The position numbers and the translations under genes are program-made. The notes beneath the pieces are model-generated. The model made no database searches. It saw only the letters and a list, made by a program, of their open reading frames with translations, and was not told where the DNA came from. A stretch of 18,962 nucleotides of DNA from JBBQER01 sp052148155 (GTDB taxonomy: Bacteria > Actinomycetota > Acidimicrobiia > IMCC26256 > PALSA-610): positions 1 through 18,962 of the forward strand of contig JBKQIY010000176.1 of the NCBI GenBank assembly GCA_052148155.1, given 5' to 3'. Shown one piece after another: positions 1-6,211 of the stretch; positions within the stretch are counted from its first letter, which is position 1; the number at the start of each line of letters is the position of its first letter.

Positions 1-127
1 CACCGAACTAGTCAAATCGCGGTCGCACAGACGCGGCTATGTCAGCCTCACGGCGCCATTTCCCCGCCACATTTGCCCGACGCTGACGTCCACGATGCCA
101 TAGCGCGTCCGAACACGATTCCGGCAC

Positions 128-250
128 CCACACGCCGGCGGCGTCGATCTCGGGAAGCTGTCGAGGGTCGCCGACCAGCACGACTTTCGCGCCGCGGTTG
201 CGGCGTGGTCGATGAGTCGGGCGAGTGCCCGGGTGGCCAGTCGAGCTCGT
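128..250 (-). pseudogene. Remnant of MobF/TrwC-TraI type relaxase (RecD-like helicase segment)
   Basis: Read on the minus strand, two adjacent frames give pieces that join into the Walker B region of the helicase half of actinobacterial MobF relaxases: TRALARLIDHAATAA (down from about 234) and then KVVLVGDPRQLPEIDAAGVW (187 to 128). Family members usually read TRxLARLLDxAxxAGAKVVLVGDPRQLPEIxAGG. The frame change lies in the GC run at 188-193 and equals one missing base. One more base just upstream (near 240) would also restore a DEA triad. No homology is visible beyond about 125 or 250, so this is a short scrap, not a gene. In an intact protein this part drives DNA unwinding during conjugative transfer. 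It marks a former conjugative or integrative element. The family assignment rests on motif memory. Confidence 0.6.
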
Positions 251-374
251 CGTGGCGGAGCAGCCGAAGGTCGGTATTCAGCGCGGCGTCGGCTTCTCGT
301 ACTCGATCCCCTGTGTGTCACGGTCACATCTCCTGCGTTGTCTCCTGAGACGCAGAGCGTGCGCTCGATCCCTC

Positions 375-410
375 CCGGAATCGCTACCGGAATGACTCCC
401 GGAATCACTC
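375..410 (-). repeat. Three 12-bp degenerate tandem repeats
   Basis: On the minus strand three consecutive 12-mers occur: GAGTGATTCCGG (410-399), GAGTCATTCCGG (398-387) and TAGCGATTCCGG (386-375), followed by a decayed fourth unit. They start inside the last codons and stop of the diadenylate-cyclase-like frame, so the truncation point of that gene coincides with the array. A 17-base stretch spanning two units (384-400) recurs exactly at 9803-9819 on the opposite strand. Confidence 0.7.
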
Positions 411-1145
411 CCACCGCAGCTCTTCTACGGGCGGACCGGGCTCGGTATCGGGCCTGTAAATGAGTAGCGCTCCGATTCCCCGCGATCCGAGATCATGGAC
501 CGCGAACTCCAACATCGCCTCGAGGACCTGGGGATCGCCATGTCCGGAGCTCGCGGTGAGGGAATCGATCCAACTCTGGACCGGAGGCTCGTGATGCCAC
601 GCGTAGCCCTGCCAGCGCAGCACCCCGAACTTCCCCACAACGCGGACCGACCCGACGGGATGCCGCTGCACAATCGTGGCATCGAACACGCCAGCCATAA
701 CGACAAGGTCACGTTCCGAACCGGCAGAACGATCGAACACCATCCACTCGTTCGCCCCGTCAGCACGGCGCACAAGCCAACTCGAAAACCCGTCTGCGAA
801 ACGCCGAGCATCCGAAAGCGGCTGATCCACCGGGCCCCGAGTGATCTCAAGCTCGACCGCCGACGCCCACGCAGCCGGGTCCGACATCGGCTCAACGATC
901 GCGCCGCCACTCACCGCGCGGCGCTCATGAACGACCGGGCGAAGTGCGTAATCGATCTCCCGCACCAAGATCTCGCGCAAGGCCTCCGTACCCTCCAACC
1001 GAAGGCCACTCTCGTCGAGCTCCTCAGCGAGCCGTCGCAATCGTCGGGAATCGCCGTCGAACATCCACGCGGACGCTACCGCCAATAAACCGGTTCGACA
1101 CGACGAGTCGTCGACGGCGTCATGGCCCACGGTGAACGTCGACAC
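405..1145 (-). CDS. Truncated diadenylate-cyclase (DisA_N/DAC) domain-like protein
   Basis: 246 residues from a GTG start at 1145; no strong ribosome-binding site is visible. The N-terminal part (about residues 55-85) carries IDYALRPVVHERR, a phrase I associate with actinobacterial DAC-domain proteins. The last 40 residues, VLEAMLEFAVHDLGSRGIGALLIY, fit the first helix-strand unit of the DAC fold; CdaA has a similar stretch ending in RIGALL. DAC enzymes condense two ATP into the second messenger c-di-AMP. The catalytic DGA and RHR motifs should follow about 40 and 75 residues later. None is present: the frame ends in ELRWE-stop inside a 12-bp tandem repeat array, and I see no DGA or RHR in the other frames below 405. 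The product is therefore probably inactive, a 3'-truncated gene. The family call is moderate; the truncation follows from it. Confidence 0.55.
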   Translation of the reverse strand: MSTFTVGHDAVDDSSCRTGLLAVASAWMFDGDSRRLRRLAEELDESGLRLEGTEALREILVREIDYALRPVVHERRAVSGGAIVEPMSDPAAWASAVELEITRGPVDQPLSDARRFADGFSSWLVRRADGANEWMVFDRSAGSERDLVVMAGVFDATIVQRHPVGSVRVVGKFGVLRWQGYAWHHEPPVQSWIDSLTASSGHGDPQVLEAMLEFAVHDLGSRGIGALLIYRPDTEPGPPVEELRWE

Positions 1146-1297
1146 GTGAGTCCGGACGACTTGTCACGCATCACCGCCGTACGAGCAGAACCCATCGGCG
1201 CGAACGCGCAAGCTGCGCTGCGCGAATGACGTCAGGAATCGCGGCCGCGCACCGCGGATGGGCCGCGGGTCAATGCGATCCGCCCGTTCTTCCGACG

Positions 1298-1807
1298 CTA
1301 CGTCGGCGAGGGCGTGACGGAGCCGAGTACGAGCGCGCAGAGGCGGTGGGCGAGTTCGTCGGGGTTGGCGGGTCGATCGTCGATGAGAGTGCGGTAGATG
1401 AGGAACGCGGGCGCGAGATCGACGCGCAGGTCGAGGTCGGCGTCGTCGTCGCCGAGCACGCGTGCGATCAGGCGACGGATCTGGTCGCGCATCTCGGCGA
1501 GCAATGACTCGCGGAACACTCGTCCGAGCTCGGGATCGTTTCGCAACGCGGTGTCGAAGCCGACAACGAAGCACGACTTCGGGCCGACGATCTCGTTCGT
1601 CATCTCACGACAGAAGGCTTCGAGATCGGCGCGCGGGTCGTCGGTCTCGGGCCTCACAACACCGGCTTTGGCGCGGCTCATCGCGGCGATGACGAGCTCC
1701 TGCTTCGTCGACCAGCGCCGATAGATCGTCGCCAGGCCGACGTGGGCACGGTCGGCGACGTCTTGGACCCGCAGGTGGTCGTAGCCGATCTCGTCGAGTA
1801 GCCGTCC
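1298..1807 (-). pseudogene. TetR-family regulator lacking its 5' end
   Basis: The frame contains the classic TetR helix-turn-helix, LLDEIGYDHLRVQDVADRAH then VGLATIYRRWSTKQELV (about 1800-1690), followed by a TetR C-terminal ligand domain ending PSPT at 1298. It is open only back to an in-frame TGA at 1808-1810. There is no ATG, GTG or TTG before the HTH; the first ATG (1681) would delete the whole DNA-binding domain. About 10-20 N-terminal residues of helix 1 and the start codon are missing. The break lies within a few bases of the equivalent break in the MarR gene on the other strand. The intact protein would have been a ligand-responsive repressor. Function now is doubtful. Confidence 0.8.
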
Positions 1808-2265
1808 TCACGCGGGCACTCGAGCACCTCCAGCGCCGATCGGAGATCTACAAGGACGTCGACCGCGCGAGCCACCTCATCGCCCGCACCCTCGCGACCA
1901 TCGGACCCGTCAGCATCAACCGTCTCGCGCCAACGCCCGGCCTCGACGCGACCACCGTCACCCGACAGGTCGCAACGATGCACAGGAACCGATTCGTCCT
2001 GCGCCGCGCCGACCCCGGCGACCGACGTGTCAGCCTGATCAGCCTGTCCGAGAAAGGCCGCCGCACCATGCTCGCAGTTCAACTCGCCCGCCAGGAACGA
2101 ATCGAAACGCTCCTTAGGCAGTGGACGGCACGAGATCGACTCGAACTCGGACGCCTCCTCGCGATATTCAACGAAGCTCTGAGCCTCGACATTGCGCAAA
2201 CGACCTCAGGCGAGGGCTCGTGGTTCGTCTTCCACGCCAAGATCGATGACGCCACCGGCATGTAG
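1801..2265 (+). pseudogene. MarR-family regulator lacking its 5' end
   Basis: Translated from 1801 the frame reads ALEHLQRRSEIYKDVDRASH, then the winged-helix core with ISINRLAP-like recognition region (GPVSINRLAPTPGLDATTVT) and the wing LRRADPGDRRVSLISLSEKG, ending at TAG 2263-2265. This matches actinobacterial MarR regulators almost end to end. The frame stays open back to a TGA at 1690-1692 but has no ATG, GTG or TTG before Met at 1978, which lies in the middle of the recognition helix region. About 10-20 N-terminal residues and the start are lost. The tail after FNEALSLDIAQ looks unlike the family and may be altered. Either the gene is dead or it is expressed from a fused upstream start that I cannot see. 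Confidence 0.8.
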
Positions 2266-2267
2266 GG

Positions 2268-2290
2268 GGCTAACCCGCGCGGGGCTAGCC
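2268..2290 (+). terminator. Hairpin directly after the MarR stop
   Basis: GGCTA (2268-2272) pairs with TAGCC (2286-2290), and CCC (2274-2276) pairs with GGG (2282-2284), with one mismatch and a 5-nt loop. It starts 3 bases after the MarR stop codon. No U-tract follows, as is common in GC-rich actinobacteria. Confidence 0.4.
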
Positions 2291-2356
2291 TGCGTTGGAG
2301 TCGGGACGTACGCTCGTTGGGCGACGACCACGGCAGAGCAGCTGCGGGACACTCGC

Positions 2357-2617
2357 GTGAAGATCGACAGTCCGCGTGGTTGCGTGCGTGCGGATCCAGG
2401 TGCTTCTCCCGTGCTGATCGCGGTCATAGGCAAGTACAGGAAGAGGGCTGACAAGGCGACGCGCTCGGATGACGAGCGAACGGCCCTCATCGAACTCGAA
2501 CGAGCCGGCGATTGTGTGAGGCCGGCCGCCGAGGCCGATATCGGCGGCGCGGACGCCGCACGCCAGGCGGTGTCGGACGCGCATAATGCCATCTGCATTG
2601 CCAAAGCCCGGCTGTAA
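2357..2617 (+). CDS. Hypothetical small protein, 86 aa
   Basis: GTG at 2357, stop TAA at 2615-2617. I do not recognise it. The second half (DDERTALIELERAGDCVRPA and the following alanine-rich stretch to KARL) looks like a soluble alpha-helical segment, with a plausible charge pattern and frame-consistent GC-rich third positions. The first 20 residues look less convincing, and a later GTG at 2411 is possible. Its stop codon overlaps the likely -10 box of the ferredoxin gene 8 nt downstream, so the two are closely packed but probably separately transcribed. It may be a decayed fragment like much of this region. Confidence 0.3.
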   Translation: MKIDSPRGCVRADPGASPVLIAVIGKYRKRADKATRSDDERTALIELERAGDCVRPAAEADIGGADAARQAVSDAHNAICIAKARL

Positions 2618-2620
2618 TCT
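2615..2620 (+). promoter_or_regulatory. -10 hexamer TAATCT for leaderless ferredoxin mRNA
   Basis: TAATCT fits the actinobacterial TANNNT -10 consensus and ends 5 nt before the ferredoxin GTG, so transcription would begin at or next to the start codon. No Shine-Dalgarno sequence is present, which agrees with leaderless translation. No clear -35 box was found. Confidence 0.45.
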
Positions 2621-2625
2621 GACTC

Positions 2626-3021
2626 GTGGCCGGTATCGCCATCATCACCGAGGCCTGCATCGACGTGAAGGATCGCGCCTGCGTCGATGTCTGTCCGGTG
2701 CAATGCATCTACGAGTTCGATGCCAACACCAACGTGCTGTTCTCCGAGGTTCAGGCCGGTGATGGAGCGATCGAGAACAGTCATACACCGAATCCGGACG
2801 CGATCGCGACCTTCGGCGACAGCATCCTGTACGTCAACACCGAAGAGTGCACGTCATGCACCGCGTGCTACCAGCCCGACGTGTGTCCCGTCGGCGCGAT
2901 CTACTCCGAAGAGGTGGTACCCAACGGATCCTCGAAGACAAAGTACAACGCTGAAGATAAGAACAAGGGCCACGACCACACGTTCTTCATGCAGCTCAGC
3001 CGCGACGTTTTCGCCGACTAG
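2626..3021 (+). CDS. Ferredoxin, 7Fe/8Fe type, with central insertion
   Basis: 131 residues from GTG 2626. Small soluble electron carrier. The first cysteine set is C11-x7-C19-x3-C23-P-x2-C27 (ACIDVKDRACVDVCPVQCIYE), the spacing of Mycobacterium/Thermus 7Fe ferredoxins, where C8, C16 and C49 hold a 3Fe-4S cluster. The second set is C75-x2-C78-x2-C81-x5-C87-P (ECTSCTACYQPDVCPVGAIY). Two features differ from the roughly 80-105 aa classic form: about 30 extra residues between the halves (35-70) and x5 instead of x3 before the last cysteine. It probably feeds electrons to an oxygenase or reductase, but no cytochrome P450 or ferredoxin reductase is adjacent. The Rieske oxygenase 8 kb away is a possible but unproven client. 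The next gene starts 6 nt after the stop, suggesting co-transcription. Confidence 0.9.
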   Translation: MAGIAIITEACIDVKDRACVDVCPVQCIYEFDANTNVLFSEVQAGDGAIENSHTPNPDAIATFGDSILYVNTEECTSCTACYQPDVCPVGAIYSEEVVPNGSSKTKYNAEDKNKGHDHTFFMQLSRDVFAD

Positions 3022-3027
3022 AACAAG

Positions 3028-3360
3028 ATGTCATTAACGCCGGTCGACCTCCTCGAACAGCTTCGGGCGGCGCTCGACGAACTCGAACCACTCCTCGGCG
3101 GGCGAATCGTCGACATCGAGATGTCTCGCCTACGCGTGCTCGCCGATCCCGAGCGGTTCCGGCAAGAGTTCACCCTGCTCATCGCGTCCGCCGTCGCCGA
3201 CGCGCAGCCGAAGGACTCCATCACCGTGCGCGTCGCCCGAACCGGAGCGGCCGCCCGGATCGAGGTCCTCAACGAGCGCGCCAGCGCGCGATTGGACGCC
3301 GAGACCGGGTCAATGACCGTGCCTCTGGCACCGGGGACGTCGAACGCGGCCGACGCCTAA
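3028..3360 (+). CDS. Small protein with degenerate GHKL (histidine-kinase ATPase-like) segment, 110 aa
   Basis: ATG at 3028, 6 nt after the ferredoxin stop, so likely in the same transcript. Residues about 40-80, LADPERFRQEFTLLIASAVADA followed by ITVRVARTGAAARIEVLNE, resemble the start of a GHKL ATPase domain (DxxRLxQVLxNLLxNAxK...ITVxV...V.I.V.D.G). The N-box asparagine is absent (IASAVADA), and the later G1, F and G2 boxes are missing because the protein ends soon after in an acidic, alanine-rich tail. It cannot be a normal kinase. It may be a non-catalytic dimerising or accessory protein; the resemblance may also be chance. The link to the ferredoxin is by position only. Confidence 0.6.
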   Translation: MSLTPVDLLEQLRAALDELEPLLGGRIVDIEMSRLRVLADPERFRQEFTLLIASAVADAQPKDSITVRVARTGAAARIEVLNERASARLDAETGSMTVPLAPGTSNAADA

Positions 3361-3390
3361 CTCGCGCCTAACCCGAACAACGCGCCTGAG

Positions 3391-3609
3391 ATGTCACTGA
3401 TCGTCGGCTGTCGGGCGTTCGCGAACGCGGCGAACGACATGCGTCGAGCCGTGCGCCGGACCCGGTCGACCCGCTACGTCGTGTTGCTGGCTTCTTCGGA
3501 CAACGGCCAGCAATCACCGCAAGCATCAGCCGAGGTAACCAGCGAAACCCTTGACTACGTCGCTGCCGAAGTCGTCGCCAGCCGGGTCACGTCCGGTGGC
3601 CACGAGTGA
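3391..3609 (+). CDS. Doubtful hypothetical ORF, 72 aa
   Basis: ATG at 3391. I recognise no domain. The C-terminal half (AEVTSETLDYVAAEVVASRV) could be a helix. No ribosome-binding site is seen. The ORF contains a 14-bp perfect palindrome GCGTTCGCGAACGC (3415-3428) and a hairpin with 8-bp arms (3484-3491 and 3506-3513, 14-nt loop), which fits non-coding or regulatory DNA as well as a gene. Confidence 0.2.
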   Translation: MSLIVGCRAFANAANDMRRAVRRTRSTRYVVLLASSDNGQQSPQASAEVTSETLDYVAAEVVASRVTSGGHE

Positions 3610-3670
3610 TGACGAACCGTATGCTCCCGAGCGTGAGGCGCAGCCCCACCGAGCCCCGCCTCGTCCCTAA

Positions 3671-3710
3671 TCACGACCCGCCTGCGATCACCCGGTCCGG
3701 CGGGTCGTGA
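3671..3710 (+). terminator. 12-bp perfect inverted repeat upstream of integrase remnant
   Basis: TCACGACCCGCC (3671-3682) and GGCGGGTCGTGA (3699-3710) are exact reverse complements separated by 16 nt. It lies between the last possible ORF of the ferredoxin group and the integrase remnant. It could be a bidirectional terminator or a recombinase/excisionase binding site. No U-tract follows. Confidence 0.4.
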
Positions 3711-3739
3711 CGCGTCGGTGGCTAGAAGCAAAGACCGAC

Positions 3740-4116
3740 CTTCGGCTTCCTCACCGGGGACCCTTGGCACGGTGTCCGACGCCGACAGCTCGAGGAGCGC
3801 CTCGCCGCCGGCACGGCATGGCACGACACCGGCTACGTGTTTTGCAATGAGCTGGGAGAGCCGGTGCGCCCCCGACGCGGTCACCTGAGCCTTCAACCAG
3901 CAGATCCAAACAGCCGGCCTCTCCCCAATTGAGCTCCACGGCCTACGCCATACCCGCGCACCCCTCGGGCTCGCGGCCGGGGTCCCGGTCAAGATCATGT
4001 CGGAACGCCTCGGCCACGCCAAGACCGCGATCACCGAGGACCTCTACATGCATGTAGCCCCGACGATGCAGCACGGCGCCGCCGAGACACTGGGCGCCAT
4101 CATCCTCGGCCCGTGA
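3740..4116 (+). pseudogene. Tyrosine recombinase/integrase, C-terminal catalytic remnant 1
   Basis: The joined reading is RRRQLEERLAAGTAWHDTGY, then VFCNELGEPVRP, DAVT-stop-AFNQQIQTAGLSP, IELHGLRHTRAPLGLAAGVP and VKIMSERLGHAKTAITEDLY, ending at TGA 4114-4116. It has the catalytic H-x-x-R (HGLR), the LGH histidine and the tyrosine nucleophile (DLYMHV). Two lesions are visible: an extra C in the run 3869-3873 shifts the frame, and TGA at 3886-3888 is an in-frame stop just after it. No SAM-like core-binding N-terminal domain is seen upstream. The gene type belongs to integrases of actinobacterial integrative elements. It is a paralogue of the remnant at 9968-10272, with strong similarity around MSERLGHAK. 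Confidence 0.85.
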
Positions 4117-4131
4117 TCACTTCGTGATCAC
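4113..4131. repeat. Paired 8-bp palindromes GTGATCAC
   Basis: GTGATCAC occurs at 4113-4120 and again at 4124-4131, separated by TTC. The first copy contains the integrase stop codon. The pair could fold as a hairpin (terminator) or be a protein-binding site; neither is proven. Confidence 0.4.
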
Positions 4132-4190
4132 AAGCCGTTCCGAATCCCCATTCGAGTGACCGAACGACGCCTTGACCAGCGCTTTCGTGC

Positions 4191-4234
4191 TCAGCTCGTG
4201 CCGACCTCGTAGGGCTCGGCGTAGAACTGGCTGT
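4191..4234 (-). pseudogene. Relic of the 3' end of a second Rieske oxygenase gene
   Basis: Minus-strand translation gives NSQFYAEPYEVGTS-stop. The intact Rieske gene at 11105-12067 ends YSQFYAEPYEVGAG-stop. At DNA level 39 of 44 bases match, and similarity continues weakly past the stop to about 4173 (TGACCAG and GCTTT shared). Three of the five differences are silent third-position changes, so the source was a functional paralogue that diverged under selection before being cut down, not a recent copy error. Homology ends abruptly at 4234. It sits 75 nt after the integrase remnant. Confidence 0.8.
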
Positions 4235-4836
4235 TTCCTCAGGCACGTTCACGGCGTACCAACGCGATCGTTGCATATGTTCTGACCTGCAGCGTTGCAA
4301 CGCGTGGTGTCGCGCAGTGGGCTCGCGTACACCCCGTGTCAGCACATCTCGGCACCAAAATGGCACCACGAGATCGCGCGATTCGATCCCGCGGGCACCA
4401 CTTGACGACGTTCGCGCGCGGCCCCTCACACGCGGCGAATCCTTCGTTCGTCTGACGATCCGCGCACGCAACATCGCGATCGTCAGCAGCTACGAGCCGA
4501 TAATGAATCCACGGCCCAGTACGAATCCTCGGTGATGGTGTCGCTGCTCACCGGAGTCGTGTTATGGGACGGTGGGCGCACCGCGCGATCGCCGGTTCTG
4601 CGCTGAGGGAGCGTCGGCATTAACGCGTCGTTCTGTGCGCGGTGCCGGAGCGTCAGGTCGCCGAATCGAGGCGGCGTCAGACCGGCTTCGACCCGGTGCT
4701 GCTCGCGGAAGTTGCGGCGCCCCAAGATGGGCGGGATGACGGTGCACTCTTTGGTGGACCCTTTACGCCGTCCACCGCGCTGGTACCGTGAGAGTCGCCG
4801 AACCACCGACCTGCCAAACGCCTTCGGACTCGTGCC
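4235..4836. other. About 600 bp without a recognisable gene
   Basis: I find no supported gene. A minus-strand frame of 107 codons (4483-4806) has no recognised motif and no ribosome-binding site. The segment contains the GGCACCA repeats (4351-4400) and the palindrome CGTTGCAACG (4293-4302). It also holds GTCGGCATTAA at 4614-4624, which resembles one half of the 20-bp palindrome found inside the second integrase remnant. Confidence 0.5.
4351..4400 (+). repeat. GGCACCA direct repeats, 11-bp period (copy A)
   Basis: GGCACCA occurs at 4351-4357, 4362-4368 and 4394-4400. The first two are 11 bp apart. The same heptamer pair with the same 11-bp period occurs at 11028-11045. Both pairs lie downstream of an integrase remnant in the same orientation, so they may be recombinase arm-type sites or parts of an attachment region. 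Confidence 0.55.
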
Positions 4837-4888
4837 TAATTTTCATATTTGGGTGCGTCCGGCCGCAAAGCGACGACCGTCGCTTGCG
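4837..4888 (+). promoter_or_regulatory. AT-rich -10 region and bulged leader hairpin before the small-ORF pair
   Basis: TAATTT (4837-4842) stands in an AT-rich patch that is unusual for this window and fits a -10 box. Downstream, CGCAAAGCGAC (4864-4874) pairs with GTCGCTTGCG (4879-4888) with one bulged A and a 4-nt loop. The hairpin ends 25 nt before the start codon of the 45-aa gene and could control it, for example as an attenuator or stability element. Confidence 0.4.
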
Positions 4889-4912
4889 CCGCTTTCGAAC
4901 GCAGGAGTCTCG

Positions 4913-5050
4913 ATGAGTTCAGGCCCAGTCCCCTCTCATGGTCCGTCTTTCGACGTGCAGGTCGATCCCGATGGCACTGCCAACGTCAACGTCAGATTGG
5001 GTGCCAGTGCTCAAGTGGCGTTCCGGGTGACCGGCAACAACGAGCGATGA
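4913..5050 (+). CDS. Small hypothetical protein, 45 aa
   Basis: The ATG at 4913 is chosen because AGGAG (4903-4907) lies 5 nt upstream, the best ribosome-binding site in this part of the window. The protein starts MSSGPVPSHGPSFDVQVDPD and continues with alternating hydrophobic and polar residues (TANVNVRLGASAQVAFRVT), a pattern of two or three beta strands. It has no signal peptide or membrane segment, and I do not recognise the family. Its TGA is shared with the ATG of the next gene (ATGA, 5047-5050), so the two are translationally coupled and probably work together. Such short proteins are often missed by automatic annotation. Confidence 0.6.
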   Translation: MSSGPVPSHGPSFDVQVDPDGTANVNVRLGASAQVAFRVTGNNER

Positions 5051-5187
5051 TCTGGGCGCAGATGCGGCCGGCGATGCCGTACGTGTTCGGGTCTGTGTCC
5101 CTCCTCGCGCTCGGGCTGTTGGTCACCGCCACCACCACTCCGCCGATGACCAGCCGACGTCGGCCGCTTGTGCGCGTCGTCGTGTGA
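5047..5187 (+). CDS. Small single-pass membrane protein, 46 aa
   Basis: The start overlaps the preceding stop (ATGA). The protein begins MIWAQMRPAMPYVFG and has one hydrophobic helix at about residues 9-28 (PYVFGSVSLLALGLLVTA). A basic tail, TSRRRPLVRVVV, suggests that the C-terminus stays in the cytoplasm. No family is recognised. Paired with the soluble 45-aa protein it may form a small membrane-attached unit. It is convergent with the kinase gene ending at 5303; the 115 bp between them show nothing clear. Confidence 0.55.
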   Translation: MIWAQMRPAMPYVFGSVSLLALGLLVTATTTPPMTSRRRPLVRVVV

Positions 5188-5302
5188 CGATCGGCTGGTC
5201 CGCGCTGTGGGCCCAGACCCGCGGTGCGATCAACGCGGTGTCGCTTGGCGGGTCGCCATCTGCCCGAGCGAGACGCCACCCTTGCTAGATCCCGGAGCTC
5301 TG

Positions 5303-6208
5303 CTACACCAGGCGGTGCGATGAGAGCTGTTCCGCACGGTCGAGGCATTCGCGGAGTCCCATCGCGTCTCCGACCGACCTGCACTCCAGCGCGAGTTCCA
5401 CACAGCAGGCGAAGGTCCAGCCCGCGATGCGTCGCGCATCAAGATCCAGACGATCGGCAAACAACGCGACCCGCTCCCGCGCGTCGCGCAGGTCACGCCG
5501 CGACAGAGAGTGCCCCACGTCAAACGCGCGGTCACCCAGCACCGGATACGGATCGATCGCCAACCATCCACGCTCCGAGAGCACCACGTTGCTCGGCCCA
5601 AGATCGCCATGTAGCAACACCGTGTCCGCAGAAGACGAGGTCAGGGACGTGAACAGCTCGTCCGCCTGCGCGACGACGCCTCGATCCAGGGGCCGCTCAA
5701 ACCGATCGAACCAGTCCCACATCGTCTCGCGGGAGCGCTCCACCAACATCGCGAGTGGCTCGAACTCGTCCTCTGCAGGAGGCTCGACTGCGTGTAGCTC
5801 GGCGAGTACTGACGCAACGGCCTTGTTCCCGGTCGCGACGTCGAGGTCATCACCGTTCACGCCGGGCACGCACCGCTCGAGGAGCAAGACCTGGCTCGAC
5901 TCGTCGGAGTCGAAGAGTCGCGCCGCTCCGCGACCAGCCCAGTGTTGCAGGCCCTTTGCCGCCCAGGGGTTGCGATGACCCGGACACTCCACCTTCAACA
6001 CCGCGTCGCTGCCGTCCGCTCGACGTACGGGAGCAACCCAGCCGACGTTGCCGCCCGGCTCGAACGGGGCGCCCACATGCAACTGCCAGGCACACGCCGC
6101 GTCAGCGACCAGACTCGGTAGTCGCGCCAGCCAGTTGCGTCCGACATCGCCGAATGCCGAGACGACGGTGAGCGCCAACCGATCCGGAATTCGAAGCGCA
6201 GTCGTCAT
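5303..6208 (-). CDS. Aminoglycoside/hydroxyurea phosphotransferase (APH(6)-like kinase)
   Basis: 301 residues. The fold is that of small-molecule kinases. The Brenner loop is LLHGDLGPSNVVL (catalytic D202, metal-binding N207), followed by LAIDPYPVLGDRAFDVG, where D219 replaces the DFG aspartate as in the streptomycin 6-kinase/hydroxyurea kinase family (Pfam APH_6_hur). DAVLKVE (K72) is the likely ATP lysine. Family members phosphorylate streptomycin or hydroxyurea in the cytoplasm. Chromosomal copies in actinobacteria often have unknown substrates, so resistance cannot be inferred. The start at 6208 is preferred: AAGGGG lies 7 nt upstream. The upstream flank is a decayed acetyltransferase gene whose final TGA (6212-6214) lies 3 nt before the ATG, so the kinase appears to have lost its original promoter region or to use sequence inside the relic. 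Confidence 0.85.
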   Translation of the reverse strand: MTTALRIPDRLALTVVSAFGDVGRNWLARLPSLVADAACAWQLHVGAPFEPGGNVGWVAPVRRADGSDAVLKVECPGHRNPWAAKGLQHWAGRGAARLFDSDESSQVLLLERCVPGVNGDDLDVATGNKAVASVLAELHAVEPPAEDEFEPLAMLVERSRETMWDWFDRFERPLDRGVVAQADELFTSLTSSSADTVLLHGDLGPSNVVLSERGWLAIDPYPVLGDRAFDVGHSLSRRDLRDARERVALFADRLDLDARRIAGWTFACCVELALECRSVGDAMGLRECLDRAEQLSSHRLV

Positions 6209-6211
6209 GCA

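Noticed and set aside
4370..4400. tRNA-like 3' end (TTCGATC loop followed by CACCA)
   Set aside because: The would-be T stem has a mismatch at the closing pair, the acceptor strand is too short before CCA, and no anticodon or D arm is found upstream. The CACCA belongs to the GGCACCA repeats.
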